NCBI RefSeq assembly: GCF_937128415.1 | Contig: NZ_CAKZMJ010000081.1 | Location: 55,313-119,312 of the forward strand | DNA from: an uncultured Caldilinea sp. | GTDB taxonomy: Bacteria > Chloroflexota > Anaerolineae > Caldilineales > Caldilineaceae | Length of the DNA stretch: 64,000 nucleotides | Reading direction: 5' to 3' | Part shown: one piece after another, positions 31,201 through 45,469 of the stretch | How positions within the stretch are numbered: position 1 is the first letter of the stretch | Layout of the letters: each line of letters opens with the position of its first letter | Translations under genes and position numbers: made by a program | Notes under the pieces: model-generated | Told to the model about the DNA's origin: nothing | Seen by the model: the letters and a program-made list of their open reading frames with translations, nothing else | The model's database searches: none

Positions 31201-33744
31201 TCAACTCCTCTCCTTCCAGGTTCGATAAAACCAATGTTTGACCCACTCCGCAGAGACGACATACAGTGCGATGATGCCGGCGATCCAGGGCAGCGCCGAC
31301 GCCGGCGGCGGGGCGAACCCGAAAACCGTTGCGAGCGGCGAATAGGGCAAGGCGATGGCGACGACGATGACGAGCGCGCTCACGCCGAGCAGCAGCGGAC
31401 CAGGGCGACTGCGAAAGAAGGGCAAGCGCGTGCGCAACACAAGGACGACGAGCAGCGCCGAAATCACGGACTCCAAGAACCAGCCGGTCTGGAACGAGGC
31501 CTCCGGCAGGCGCAGCCACCAGAGCAAGACGGCGAAGGTCATGTAATCGAAAATCGAGCTTAACGGGCCGAAAATCAGCATAAACCGGCGAATGAAGTCG
31601 ATGTTCCAACGGTGCGGCGTCTGCACCCATGCATCATCCACATTGTCGGTGGAAATCGTCATCTCGGGCAGATCGGTGAGAAAGTTCAACAACAAGATTT
31701 GTTTTGGCAACAGAGGCAAATAGGGCAAGAAGAGCGAGGCGCCGGCCACGCTGAACATGTTTCCAAAATTGGCGCTCACCGCCATAAAGATGTATTTGAG
31801 CGTATTGGCGAATGTTTTGCGCCCTTCGACAATTCCTTCCGCCAAAACCGCCAGGTCTTGTTTGAGCAGAACAAAGTCGGCGGCCTCGCGCGCCACATCG
31901 ACGGCGTTCGCCACGGAGATGCTCACATCGGCGCTGTGCAACGAAGGGGCGTCGTTGATGCCATCGCCCATGTAGCCAACGACATGACGCGTCTTTTTCA
32001 AGGCAAGGATGATGCGTTCTTTTTCGTTCGGATCCACTTCGGCGAAGATGTCGGTCTGTTCCGCCTGAACCCAGAGGGCTTCGTCGCGCAGCTGATCCAG
32101 GTCGGCGCTGGTCAGAATGACAGGGGCGGACCATCCCAGCGATTCGGCGATGTGACGCGCCGCCAGTTTGTTGTCGCCGGTGATGATCTTCAAACGCACC
32201 CCTAACGCTCTCAGCCGATCGATCGTCTCTTTGACGCCGGGTTTGGGCGGATCAAAGAAGAGCAAGAAGCCCAAGAGCGTCAGGTCGGCCTCATCCGAAC
32301 GGTCATATGCAGTTTTAGGAGGCGCTATCTTTTCAGCCACGCCCAAGACGCGATACCCTTGTGCACTCCACGCCCAATAATTGTTGTGAATGGCCTGCGC
32401 GACGGCGGGCGTCAGCGTCGCCTGTGCTTCGGCGTCCATCACGTGCGTGCAAGCCGCCAGGACGCTTTCCAGGGCGCCCTTGCAGATGAGACGCCGCTGG
32501 CCCTGCTCTTCCACCACGACGCTCAGCCGCTTACGCGTGAAATCATACGGGATTTCATCAACTTTGACAGCCTCTGCGACAGGCGTCTCCACGGAAGCCA
32601 GGATGGCTTCGTCCAAAGGATTGGCGATGCCGGTCTGGAAATGCGCATTGAGCCAGGCGGCGCGGCGCACGCGCTCGGATTCCTCTCCCCGTATATCGTA
32701 GGCGTGATCGAGCCGGACGACGCCCAGGGTCAGGGTTCCTGTTTTGTCCGTGCACAAGATGTCCATGCTGCCGAAATTTTCAATGGAGGCGAGCCGGCGC
32801 ACGATCACGCCGCGTTGCGCCATGCGCTGCGAGCCTCTGGCCAGATTGACGTTGATGATGGCCGGCAGCAGCTGTGGGGTCAAACCTACGGCCAGCGCCA
32901 CGGAGAAAAGCAGCGAATCCAGGATCGGCTTCTGGAAAAAGACATTCAACGCAAAAATTGCGGCCACCATCACCAGCATGAACTCCGTCAGCAGGTAGCC
33001 CAGCCGCCGGATGCCCCGTTCAAACTCCGTTTCCGGCGGACGCAGCGTCAAGCGTTTGGCGATTTGGCCGAACACGGTGCGCGCGCCGGTCTCCACGATC
33101 AGCGCTTTGCCGCTGCCGCTGCGCACGCTTGTTCCCATGAAGATGCAGTTGACGCGGTCGGTTAAAGCTGCATCCGCCGGTGCGACGCCGGGTTTCTTCT
33201 CCACCGGGAACGTCTCACCGGTGAGCACCGCCTGATTGACAAAAAGGTCCTTGGCTTCGAGCACGACGCCGTCCGCAGGGATGAGGCTGCCGGCTGAAAG
33301 CAGGACTACGTCCCCGGGGACGATGGACTCGATGGAGAGGGTCTGGGGGCGATTGTCGCGCAAGACGGTGGCTTTGGCGTCGACCTGCGCTTTGAGTCGA
33401 GCGGCGGCGTTGCCGGCGTTGTATTCCTGGATGAAACTCAGGACGGCGCTGCCGAGCACAATGGCCAGGATGATGATCGCATCGGGCCAGTCCTGTACGA
33501 ACGCCGAAATCACGGTGGCCACGATCAGGATGATGACAATCGAGCTTTTGAACTGACTCAGGAACAAGACAAGCGGGGTCATCTCCCGCTTTGCGACGAT
33601 TGTATTCTTTCCGAAAGACTCCAGGCGACGGAGCGCTTCATCCTGACTCAGCCCGGACGGCGCACTCTGCAGCTGAGTAAAAAGCGATTCCGGCGCTTGC
33701 GACCAGTAGGGGTGTTGCGTGTCGTGAGAAATTTCCGACGCCAT
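31201..33744 (-). CDS. mgtA: Magnesium-translocating P-type ATPase (MgtA-like)
   Basis: An 847-residue P3B-type ATPase. Actuator motif L-T-G-E-T-F-P, the long L-T-D-R-V-N-C-I-F-M-G-T-S-V insertion typical of MgtA, phosphorylation site C-T-D-K-T-G-T-L-T (~337), nucleotide domain K-G-A-L-E, hinge M-G-D-G-I-N-D-A-P (~614), and C-terminal helices including L-L-N-F-L-T-D-L-P-E-M-T-I, a magnesium-ATPase signature. It imports Mg2+. The frame stays open to 33867, but ATG 33744 is where similarity begins. The leader contains a 13-bp perfect hairpin and two direct repeats, so it may be regulated there. Confidence 0.93.
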   Translation of the reverse strand: MASEISHDTQHPYWSQAPESLFTQLQSAPSGLSQDEALRRLESFGKNTIVAKREMTPLVLFLSQFKSSIVIILIVATVISAFVQDWPDAIIILAIVLGSAVLSFIQEYNAGNAAARLKAQVDAKATVLRDNRPQTLSIESIVPGDVVLLSAGSLIPADGVVLEAKDLFVNQAVLTGETFPVEKKPGVAPADAALTDRVNCIFMGTSVRSGSGKALIVETGARTVFGQIAKRLTLRPPETEFERGIRRLGYLLTEFMLVMVAAIFALNVFFQKPILDSLLFSVALAVGLTPQLLPAIINVNLARGSQRMAQRGVIVRRLASIENFGSMDILCTDKTGTLTLGVVRLDHAYDIRGEESERVRRAAWLNAHFQTGIANPLDEAILASVETPVAEAVKVDEIPYDFTRKRLSVVVEEQGQRRLICKGALESVLAACTHVMDAEAQATLTPAVAQAIHNNYWAWSAQGYRVLGVAEKIAPPKTAYDRSDEADLTLLGFLLFFDPPKPGVKETIDRLRALGVRLKIITGDNKLAARHIAESLGWSAPVILTSADLDQLRDEALWVQAEQTDIFAEVDPNEKERIILALKKTRHVVGYMGDGINDAPSLHSADVSISVANAVDVAREAADFVLLKQDLAVLAEGIVEGRKTFANTLKYIFMAVSANFGNMFSVAGASLFLPYLPLLPKQILLLNFLTDLPEMTISTDNVDDAWVQTPHRWNIDFIRRFMLIFGPLSSIFDYMTFAVLLWWLRLPEASFQTGWFLESVISALLVVLVLRTRLPFFRSRPGPLLLGVSALVIVVAIALPYSPLATVFGFAPPPASALPWIAGIIALYVVSAEWVKHWFYRTWKERS

Positions 33745-33761
33745 GAACGATTTCCATCGTC

Positions 33762-33829
33762 TCTGATTTGCAAACGCTTCTGATTTGCAAAGTAAGCTGT
33801 CATCTTCCAGACGCGTTCTGGAAGATGAC
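33762..33829 (-). promoter_or_regulatory. Leader of the mgtA-like gene: two 13-bp direct repeats and a 13-bp perfect hairpin
   Basis: TCTGATTTGCAAA occurs at 33762-33774 and again at 33779-33791 (17-base period). Each copy contains the palindrome TTTGCAAA. Next to them a perfect 13-bp inverted repeat (33799-33811/33817-33829, 5-base loop) has no T-run after it on either strand. The arrangement suggests a repressor operator plus an RNA hairpin; alternatively the hairpin is a terminator for the PRC-barrel gene upstream. Confidence 0.6.
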
Positions 33830-33877
33830 GGCGAATATACGATTAAAACCAGGAGATTGGCAAGCAACGTTTTGGCA

Positions 33878-34528
33878 TTAGTCCCGTTTCCGTCGATACG
33901 GCGTCGCAGGTAGTTTCGCCACTTCCTCTTTAGATAGCTTCAAGTAGATGACTTCTTCTTCGATCTTGGCGATCTCTGACACAGGGATGGTGACTTCTTT
34001 TGCGCCCCACAGGTGCCCTTCCCGCATGACGAGGTGTGAGATGCGGTTTGTGGCGGGATCCATCAGAAGTTCATCGACCTTGCCAACCGGCCCATCGCTG
34101 GCCCGCACCTGGACGCCGCGCCGCATAGAAATTTCACCCGCCGGGACTTGTTCTTCCACGCGTTCAACTTCATAAGGGATCGACATCGCCCCCGGGGCTC
34201 CGATAGTTCCGATGTAGTTCGCCGGCCAGTATAAGTAATAACTGCTGGCGCCTGTCGCTCCTTCTTCCAAATCATCGAGCGAGACGAAGCGCTCGATCAC
34301 AAAATCATCCATGGTTTTCAGCTCCGCCGCAGAGCAGCGCAGCCAGATGCCGTGCGGAGTCGACTCCGTGATCATGCTGACCGGCACCAGCTTTTCCGCA
34401 TGAGGAAATGCTTTTTCCGCCACAACAATGTGGGTGACTTCTTTATTTTCCGGATTCATGATCAGGCGCGTCGATTTCCCACAAAGCTCCTTCTCACAGA
34501 AAACGTCTACATTCAGCGGCAGGTCCAT
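33878..34528 (-). CDS. PRC-barrel domain protein (two repeats)
   Basis: A 216-residue soluble protein with two beta-barrel halves. The N-terminal half includes F-C-E-K-E-L-C-G-K-S-T-R-L-I-M-N-P, and the C-terminal PRC-barrel half (from about residue 130) includes V-R-A-S-D-G-P-V-G-K-V-D-E-L-L-M-D-P and H-L-V-M-R-E-G-H-L-W-G. PRC barrels occur in photosynthetic reaction centre subunit H, RimM and many stress proteins of unknown role. It lies upstream of mgtA in the same direction. Confidence 0.85.
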   Translation of the reverse strand: MDLPLNVDVFCEKELCGKSTRLIMNPENKEVTHIVVAEKAFPHAEKLVPVSMITESTPHGIWLRCSAAELKTMDDFVIERFVSLDDLEEGATGASSYYLYWPANYIGTIGAPGAMSIPYEVERVEEQVPAGEISMRRGVQVRASDGPVGKVDELLMDPATNRISHLVMREGHLWGAKEVTIPVSEIAKIEEEVIYLKLSKEEVAKLPATPYRRKRD

Positions 34529-34564
34529 AAGATGCTCCTTTCATGATCTCAATAAGCTAAAAAA

Positions 34565-34867
34565 CTACGGCAATGCTGAGGACTGATGTTCTTCGAGCGT
34601 TAGCAAGCCTGTGTGAATGGCAAAAACCCAGGTCGCAATGAGCCCGGATATGCTAACCACAATCATCAACATCAACACAGCGGAGACGCCCAGCGCAGAT
34701 TGAAGCAACGGCAACGAAAACACCCCCAATGTTGCGCCGACTTTGGCGCTGGCTGCGGCGAAGCCGACGCCCGTTGCGCGCAATTGAGTGGGAAAAAGCT
34801 CTGCCGGCAGAATGTAGGTGGTGCTGTTCGGTGATTGGGAAGCGTCCATATCTTTTGCACTTTTCAA
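34565..34867 (-). pseudogene. C-terminal remnant of an MFS (phosphate/sugar symporter type) transporter
   Basis: Only ~90 residues remain. The sequence P-N-S-T-T-Y-I-L-P-A-E-L-F-P-T-Q-L-R-A-T-G-V-G-F is the loop before the eleventh helix of phosphate:H+ symporter-like MFS proteins, followed by two hydrophobic helices and a charged tail. A full transporter has 12 helices and ~450 residues. The upstream part is missing: the similarity begins exactly where the histidine kinase gene ends, and the possible start codon overlaps the kinase stop by four bases. This is best explained by a deletion or recombination joining the two. No Shine-Dalgarno or earlier frame fragments are visible. Confidence 0.8.
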
Positions 34868-36285
34868 GCTTTCTGCGTTCTGGGTAGATACAGAATGAAA
34901 GTGGCGCCCTGGCCCGGCGCGCTTTGCACCTGGAGGTCGCCGCCGTGGGCGCGGGCAATCTCAAAGGCGATGGACAGCCCTAGTCCACTGTTGTCGCTGC
35001 TGCGCGCCGGATCTGCGCGGTAAAAACGATCGAAAATATGCGGCAAGTGCTCCGGCGGGATGCCTGGCCCGGCGTCGGCGATGACGGCCACAGCGTTCTC
35101 ATCTTGAATCAAAGTTTTGATCGTCAGAGGGCTGCCAGGAGCATACACGATTGCATTGTCGAGCAGATTGGAAAAGAGCTGCAGCAAACGGTCGAAGTCC
35201 GCCTCCACCCACAACGGAGACGTGAGATCAAGCCTCAGATCGATTCCTGCCTCGCCAATGCGCGGTTCCATCTGTTCGCACAACGAGGCGATCAATTCGG
35301 ATAGATCCAGCTTGGTGCGCGTCAGCTGCAAACGTCCACTGTCGCTGCGCGCCAACAACAGAAGATCGTTTGTCAGTCGACGCATGCGCTCCACTTCATC
35401 GTAGACGGAGGACAGCGTCTGCACATAGGCTTCGGGCGCGCGCGGCTGCGCCAATGCGACTTCGATCTCACCCATCACGATCGTCAGCGGAGTCCGCAGC
35501 TCGTGCGAGGCGTCCGAGACAAAACGGCGCTGTCGCTGGAAAGCGTCGTCCAGTCGCGCCAACATCTCATCAAAAGTTCGCGCCAGGCGGCCCACCTCAT
35601 CGTCAGGGAGATTCAATGCCAGCCGTTGACTTAAATCCTGCGCGCTAATTTCCGCCGCTTTGCGCCGGATCGCGTCGATGGGCGCAAGGGTGCGCCCCGC
35701 CAGCCAATAGCCGCCGCCGATCCCGGCCCCAAGCATAAACGGCGCCCCCACCAGCAACAAGAACAGCAGCGCGTTCAACGCCTCTTCGACGCTTTCAAGC
35801 GAGCGCCCCACCTGCAAATAGGCGACCGTTTGCCCATGAAGCCGCACCGGCCAACTGAGCAGACGCAGCGTCTCGCCGGCGATTTGCTGGACGTCGCCTG
35901 TCGCCTCGCCGGTCGATTGCGTTGCGTCGCCGGCGACGACGTAGGTGTAGACGCCCCCCTCTGGTTGCAGCGTGCTGGCCAAAACGGGCGCGTCAACGGC
36001 GCCGATCTGATCCAGAATGCGACCGTCGGGCGCCACCAGACGGATCACGTCCTCGCGCGGGGTCGAACGTTGAGCGACAAGGTCGCCTTGCGCAAAGCCA
36101 AGACGCCCATCCTCTTGTTCGAGCATTCCCATGAACTGGGTGGCGCTCGCGCGCAGCGCATCGTCCAGGGCGTTCAACAACTGGATGCGCAAGGTGAAAT
36201 AGAGATAAGCGCCAAACAGAAGCGTCACCGCCGCCGCAAGGGCGCCGGTCAACAACGCCATGCGCAGACGCAACGTTTTAATCAT
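34864..36285 (-). CDS. Sensor histidine kinase
   Basis: A 473-residue HisKA-type kinase. Two membrane helices (about 9-30 and 185-208) flank a ~150-residue extracytoplasmic sensor. A HAMP linker (G-R-T-L-A-P-I-D-A-I) precedes the phosphoacceptor box S-D-A-S-H-E-L-R-T-P-L-T near residue 260. The ATPase domain has N-L-L-D-N-A-I-V-Y (N box), D-A-G-P-G-I-P (G1), F-D-R-F-Y-R-A-D (F box) and G-L-G-L-S-I-A (G2). It overlaps the response regulator gene by eight bases. The signal is unknown; the adjacent PepSY protein may be a regulated or sensing partner. Confidence 0.95.
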   Translation of the reverse strand: MIKTLRLRMALLTGALAAAVTLLFGAYLYFTLRIQLLNALDDALRASATQFMGMLEQEDGRLGFAQGDLVAQRSTPREDVIRLVAPDGRILDQIGAVDAPVLASTLQPEGGVYTYVVAGDATQSTGEATGDVQQIAGETLRLLSWPVRLHGQTVAYLQVGRSLESVEEALNALLFLLLVGAPFMLGAGIGGGYWLAGRTLAPIDAIRRKAAEISAQDLSQRLALNLPDDEVGRLARTFDEMLARLDDAFQRQRRFVSDASHELRTPLTIVMGEIEVALAQPRAPEAYVQTLSSVYDEVERMRRLTNDLLLLARSDSGRLQLTRTKLDLSELIASLCEQMEPRIGEAGIDLRLDLTSPLWVEADFDRLLQLFSNLLDNAIVYAPGSPLTIKTLIQDENAVAVIADAGPGIPPEHLPHIFDRFYRADPARSSDNSGLGLSIAFEIARAHGGDLQVQSAPGQGATFILYLPRTQKA

Positions 36286-36967
36286 GGTTGGCGTCCGTCA
36301 ATCGATAGCCCATGCCGCGCACCGTCTGAATCAATTTCAGGTTGAAAGGATCGTCGATCTTTTTGCGCAAATAGCGAATGTAAACATCTACGACGTTCGA
36401 TTGATTGTAGAAATCATAGTCCCACACATGTTCGGCGATGACCGTCCTGCTCAGGGTCTGATTGGGATGACGCATCAGGAACTCCAGCAGCGCGAATTCT
36501 TTGGCCGTGAGCTCGATCGTGCGCCCTCCGCGCATCGCCTGGTGTGAAACCAGGTCCAAGACGAGATCGGCCACTTGCAGCCGCGTCGTCCGCTGCTCGC
36601 CGCCGCGGCGTTGCAGCGCTCGCAGCCTGGCCAACAGCTCACGGAAGGCAAAAGGCTTGACCAGGTAATCGTCGGCGCCGGCGTCCAGCCCGGCGACGCG
36701 ATCCTCGATGTCGTCTTTGGCCGTCAACATTAAAATGTTGGCCCGGTTGCCCTCGGCGCGCAGACGGCGGCACAGCGTCACCCCATCCAACTTGGGCAAC
36801 ATGATGTCCAGAATGATCAGATCGTATGGGAAGGCCTGCGCCCAGGCCAGGCCTTCCTCACCGTCCCTCGCCACATCGACGGCGTAAGCGTTCTCCTCCA
36901 GACCGCGCTTCAAAAACGCAGCAATTTTTGGCTCGTCTTCCACCACCAGCACGCGCACCCGTCTCAT
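36278..36967 (-). CDS. OmpR-family response regulator
   Basis: A 229-residue regulator. The receiver domain has the acidic pair E-D-E near residue 11, phosphoacceptor D in L-I-I-L-D-I-M-L-P (~53), T in M-L-T-A-K (~81) and K in Y-L-V-K-P-F (~104). The C-terminal winged helix shows L-T-A-K-E-F-A-L-L-E-F-L and Y-I-R-Y-L-R-K-K-I-D, ending in R-G-M-G-Y-R-L. AGGGAGGA directly abuts ATG 36967, so GTG 36958 ten bases later is a possible true start. Cotranscribed with the histidine kinase. Confidence 0.95.
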   Translation of the reverse strand: MRRVRVLVVEDEPKIAAFLKRGLEENAYAVDVARDGEEGLAWAQAFPYDLIILDIMLPKLDGVTLCRRLRAEGNRANILMLTAKDDIEDRVAGLDAGADDYLVKPFAFRELLARLRALQRRGGEQRTTRLQVADLVLDLVSHQAMRGGRTIELTAKEFALLEFLMRHPNQTLSRTVIAEHVWDYDFYNQSNVVDVYIRYLRKKIDDPFNLKLIQTVRGMGYRLTDANHD

Positions 36968-37029
36968 TCCTCCCTATGGATTCTCCAAAGCACTCACTCT
37001 CCTCCGCCGCGCCGGACGCCGCCGACAAT

Positions 37030-37074
37030 GCGACGGCGAGGGTCAGGCCGCTCGCCCCCAACCCTCGCCGTCGC
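37030..37074. repeat. 14-bp perfect inverted repeat between PepSY and response-regulator genes
   Basis: Arms 37030-37043 and 37061-37074 are perfectly complementary and GC-rich, with a 17-base loop. The repeat lies in the 132-base gap between the PepSY stop and the response regulator start. There is no T-run. It could limit read-through or stabilise the 3' end of the abundant PepSY transcript. Confidence 0.6.
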
Positions 37075-37099
37075 TCATGCAATGCGCCTTAATGCACGC

Positions 37100-37699
37100 T
37101 CACCCGGCTGTGTCTTCCACTCCTGGCGTTTCAGCATGGTCGTCAGGCTGACCGTCATGTTCTTCCTGAACATTGTCGTGATCCGCCGCCTCGCGCTCCT
37201 CTTGGCTATCGTCGGCCTCTTCCAGCTCGGTTTGCTCCTCAGCCGCCGACGTCTCCTCGTCGTCCTCGCCGCTCTCTACGAAAAGGATGGCTCCGGTGCC
37301 GGCGTCGACCTTGACATCTTTGCCGTTGTTCAGCTCCACGCTGTAGACAAGAGAGCCGTTCTCATTGTCAAGCTCGCTCTTGACGACTTGAGCGCCTGGA
37401 TGGGCGGCGAGGGCCGCCGCTTCGGCGTCGGCGGCGCTGATCTTCGCCCACGACTGCAGCTGCGCCGCTTCCTCCGCTTCACTCAGTTCCGCTCCCTGTT
37501 CCGCAACCGGGATGCTGCCGGTGTACTTCGGCGTCTGCATCTCCGTCTTCGTCTCCACCGGAGCGGCGACGTTCCCGGTCGGCTGTTGACTCGACAAGCG
37601 GCCGTTGCTGGCCAGCGCAGTAGCCCCTCCTACACCGCCGAGCAGCAGAAGGGCCGCCGCAGCGCCGACGAACAATTTGTGTTGCATGGTGCTTTTCAT
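37100..37699 (-). CDS. Exported PepSY domain protein with acidic tail
   Basis: A 199-residue protein with an N-terminal signal or anchor (residues ~8-30, L-F-V-G-A-A-A-A-L-L-L-L-G), a linker, and one PepSY domain at about 83-142 (K-I-S-A-A-D-A-E-A-A-A-L, V-Y-S-V-E-L-N-N-G-K-D-V-K-V-D-A-G-T-G). The last ~55 residues are extremely acidic (D-D-E-E-T, E-E-A-D-D-S-Q-E-E) with several His. PepSY proteins often accompany two-component systems and inhibit proteases or bind metals. GGAGG lies seven bases before ATG 37699. The neighbouring two-component genes suggest shared regulation. Confidence 0.85.
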   Translation of the reverse strand: MKSTMQHKLFVGAAAALLLLGGVGGATALASNGRLSSQQPTGNVAAPVETKTEMQTPKYTGSIPVAEQGAELSEAEEAAQLQSWAKISAADAEAAALAAHPGAQVVKSELDNENGSLVYSVELNNGKDVKVDAGTGAILFVESGEDDEETSAAEEQTELEEADDSQEEREAADHDNVQEEHDGQPDDHAETPGVEDTAG

Positions 37700-37780
37700 G
37701 ATGGTACCTCCGATTGACTTGTTTGAAAACTTCTCGACATTCTTCGCTTAGACTCGCCGGCTCGTTCATCGCCAGCTTGT

Positions 37781-37789
37781 CTATAGCAT
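37781..37789 (-). promoter_or_regulatory. Possible extended -10 promoter of the PepSY gene
   Basis: On the minus strand TG-C-TATAGA (37789-37781) lies about 80 bases upstream of the PepSY start codon. No good -35 at normal spacing was found. Confidence 0.35.
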
Positions 37790-37833
37790 GGGACGCGCCG
37801 ATGAGCTTTCGATGAAGTCAATCTGAGATTTTT

Positions 37834-40124
<2,291 letters not shown>

Positions 40125-40137
40125 GAGGGCTCCTGAG

Positions 40138-41019
<882 letters not shown>

Positions 41020-41022
41020 GGT

Positions 41023-42015
<993 letters not shown>

Positions 42016-42061
42016 GCTGCGCTTCCTTGCCGGATCAACCAAGCGGCCTTCGTTCAAAGAC

Positions 42062-42115
42062 TCACCGCAGAGGCGCTGAGTGCGCAAGGCTTAGCGCCCC
42101 TGCGCCTCTGCGTGA
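42062..42115. repeat. REP-like hairpin between binding-protein and permease genes
   Basis: A perfect 11-bp stem (42066-42076 with 42102-42112), extended by three more pairs across a bulge and with a 4-bp inner stem GCGC/GCGC, fills most of the 118-base gap. The wording (CACCGCAGAGGCGCTGAG) is of a type that recurs between genes in several bacteria. Such hairpins between malE- and malF-type genes protect the upstream binding-protein mRNA and lower permease expression. Confidence 0.7.
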
Positions 42116-42133
42116 AAGAACAAACAGGGTCGT

Positions 42134-43441
42134 TTACTGGGCTGCGTCGACCATCTCATTGGCCTGGGCGTGGATCGTCTGCGCCGCCTGCTCCGCCGTC
42201 ATGCTCCCTTGCAGCGCCTGCAAGATCGCCGGGTAGATGATCTCGTAGAAAAGCTTGTCGCGATCGGTGAGATCGCCGATGTAGCGCCCATAGGGCAGCA
42301 GCTTGAAGGTCGGTTCGATCCAGGGCGCCTTTTCCAACACAGGCTGCGGATTCTCCACCAGCGCCTTCAAGGCCGGGATCGTGCCGGTCACGCCGTTGAA
42401 AGTGATGGCATTCTCTTGCTCGGCGGTCATGAAGCGGACCAACTTCCAGGCGGCTTCCTGGTGTTTGCTGTTGACGGAGACCACCTTGCCCCAACCGGAG
42501 TCGGCGGCGTATTTTCGCTCGGTTCCAAAGAGCACCGGCGTATTGACGTAATCGAATTTGAAGTCCGGATAGTTGACAAGCCCCTGTCCGGCCGCCCAGG
42601 AGCCGATGAAGCTGGCCGCGACGACGCCCGCAAAGAAGCCATCGTAAGGTGGATTGCTCTCTGCGTTGAACAGCACCGGATCGACCAGCTTATCCTTCTG
42701 CACCATGTCCATCATCAGTTGGATGGTGGCGATGGCCTCCGGCGTGTCGAAGGTGAAATGCTTGCCGTCTTCGGCGAAGTAACTGCCGCCCTGTTCGAGA
42801 ATGCCTTCGAGCAACAGGAAGGGCAGTCCGTCGCCGCCGATGAAGTGAAAGCCGGCGCGCACCATGATGTCGCCGTCGAATTCGCTGAGGCGCGACGCCT
42901 GTTCACGCAGTTCGTCCATGGTGTTCCATACAGGCGGATAGGGGACGTCCTTTCCCTCGAAAAGCGCAGGGTTGACCAGCGCGCCGCCGACTTCGAGGTT
43001 GAACTCATTCGGAAGGCCGTAGAGCTTGCCGTCGCAGTAATAGCCGTTCAGCGGCGCCTCGAAGAAAAGCTCCTGCGCCTCCGCATAGCTCATCACGTCC
43101 AGCGGTGTTTCGGCCAGCCGTCCACCCCTGGCGTAAGAGCACACCCAGGTTCCGAACATTTCGATGACGTCCGCCTCTGTGCCCGCCTGCATCGAGGTCT
43201 GCAAGGCCTGGATGAACTGGTCATACTCGAATTGCTCGTATTTGACTTCAATGTCGGGGTTCGCCTCCATGAACTTTGCAATCACCGTCTCATTGGCCTG
43301 AATGAACGAGGGATTCTGATGGGACCAGAGGCGAAGTGTGATTTTGCCTTCGCCAGCTCCTCCAGGGGCAGCCGCAGGCGCGCCGCAAGCCGCCGCCAGC
43401 AAAGCGATCACGATGAGCAGAGCGAAAATCTTGCGTTGCAT
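42134..43441 (-). CDS. Sugar-binding lipoprotein of a carbohydrate ABC transporter
   Basis: A 435-residue extracellular solute-binding protein family 1 member. The signal peptide ends in the lipobox L-A-A-A-C-G (Cys19). The mature protein starts with I-T-L-R-L-W-S-H-Q-N-P, typical of the MalE/UgpB cluster, and contains A-D-V-I-E-M-F-G-T-W and A-A-W-K-L-V-R-F-M-T-A-E-Q near 345. ATG 43441 has GGAGGAGG upstream; the longer frame to 43498 adds an unlikely leader. It captures the substrate for the two permeases downstream. The actual sugar cannot be deduced. Confidence 0.95.
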   Translation of the reverse strand: MQRKIFALLIVIALLAAACGAPAAAPGGAGEGKITLRLWSHQNPSFIQANETVIAKFMEANPDIEVKYEQFEYDQFIQALQTSMQAGTEADVIEMFGTWVCSYARGGRLAETPLDVMSYAEAQELFFEAPLNGYYCDGKLYGLPNEFNLEVGGALVNPALFEGKDVPYPPVWNTMDELREQASRLSEFDGDIMVRAGFHFIGGDGLPFLLLEGILEQGGSYFAEDGKHFTFDTPEAIATIQLMMDMVQKDKLVDPVLFNAESNPPYDGFFAGVVAASFIGSWAAGQGLVNYPDFKFDYVNTPVLFGTERKYAADSGWGKVVSVNSKHQEAAWKLVRFMTAEQENAITFNGVTGTIPALKALVENPQPVLEKAPWIEPTFKLLPYGRYIGDLTDRDKLFYEIIYPAILQALQGSMTAEQAAQTIHAQANEMVDAAQ

Positions 43442-43475
43442 GTTGTCTTCCTCCTCCAGAAGAAAAATGGACGAC

Positions 43476-44519
<1,044 letters not shown>

Positions 44520-44582
44520 GGAAAAAATCCTTCTCGTTTGTATGTTTGATGAGTGCGATTCACAAAATTCGTCATCGATGCA

Positions 44583-45362
<780 letters not shown>

Positions 45363-45398
45363 CTTGACACCGTGGAACACCGATAAGATCGCAAGTAA

Positions 45399-45423
45399 TC
45401 ATTAAACAATCATGAACACTCAT
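45399..45423 (-). promoter_or_regulatory. Three phased direct repeats upstream of the DeoR gene (candidate operator)
   Basis: On the minus strand ATGAGTGTTC, ATGATTGTTTA and ATGATTAC follow each other, so ATGA recurs every 10-11 bases (45423-45420, 45413-45410, 45402-45399). Phased short repeats on one face of the helix fit DeoR-type binding. The site is 37 bases upstream of the start codon, overlapping the probable promoter. Confidence 0.5.
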
Positions 45424-45469
45424 ACTGTACTGCGAAAAGTTTGACTTGTCAATCGTTTTTTTACGCAAT

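Noticed and set aside
32359..33165. 268-codon plus-strand open frame opposite mgtA
   Set aside because: Antisense to a well-conserved P-type ATPase and without any motif.
35830..36345. 171-codon plus-strand open frame opposite the histidine kinase sensor
   Set aside because: Antisense shadow; no motifs and no ribosome binding site.
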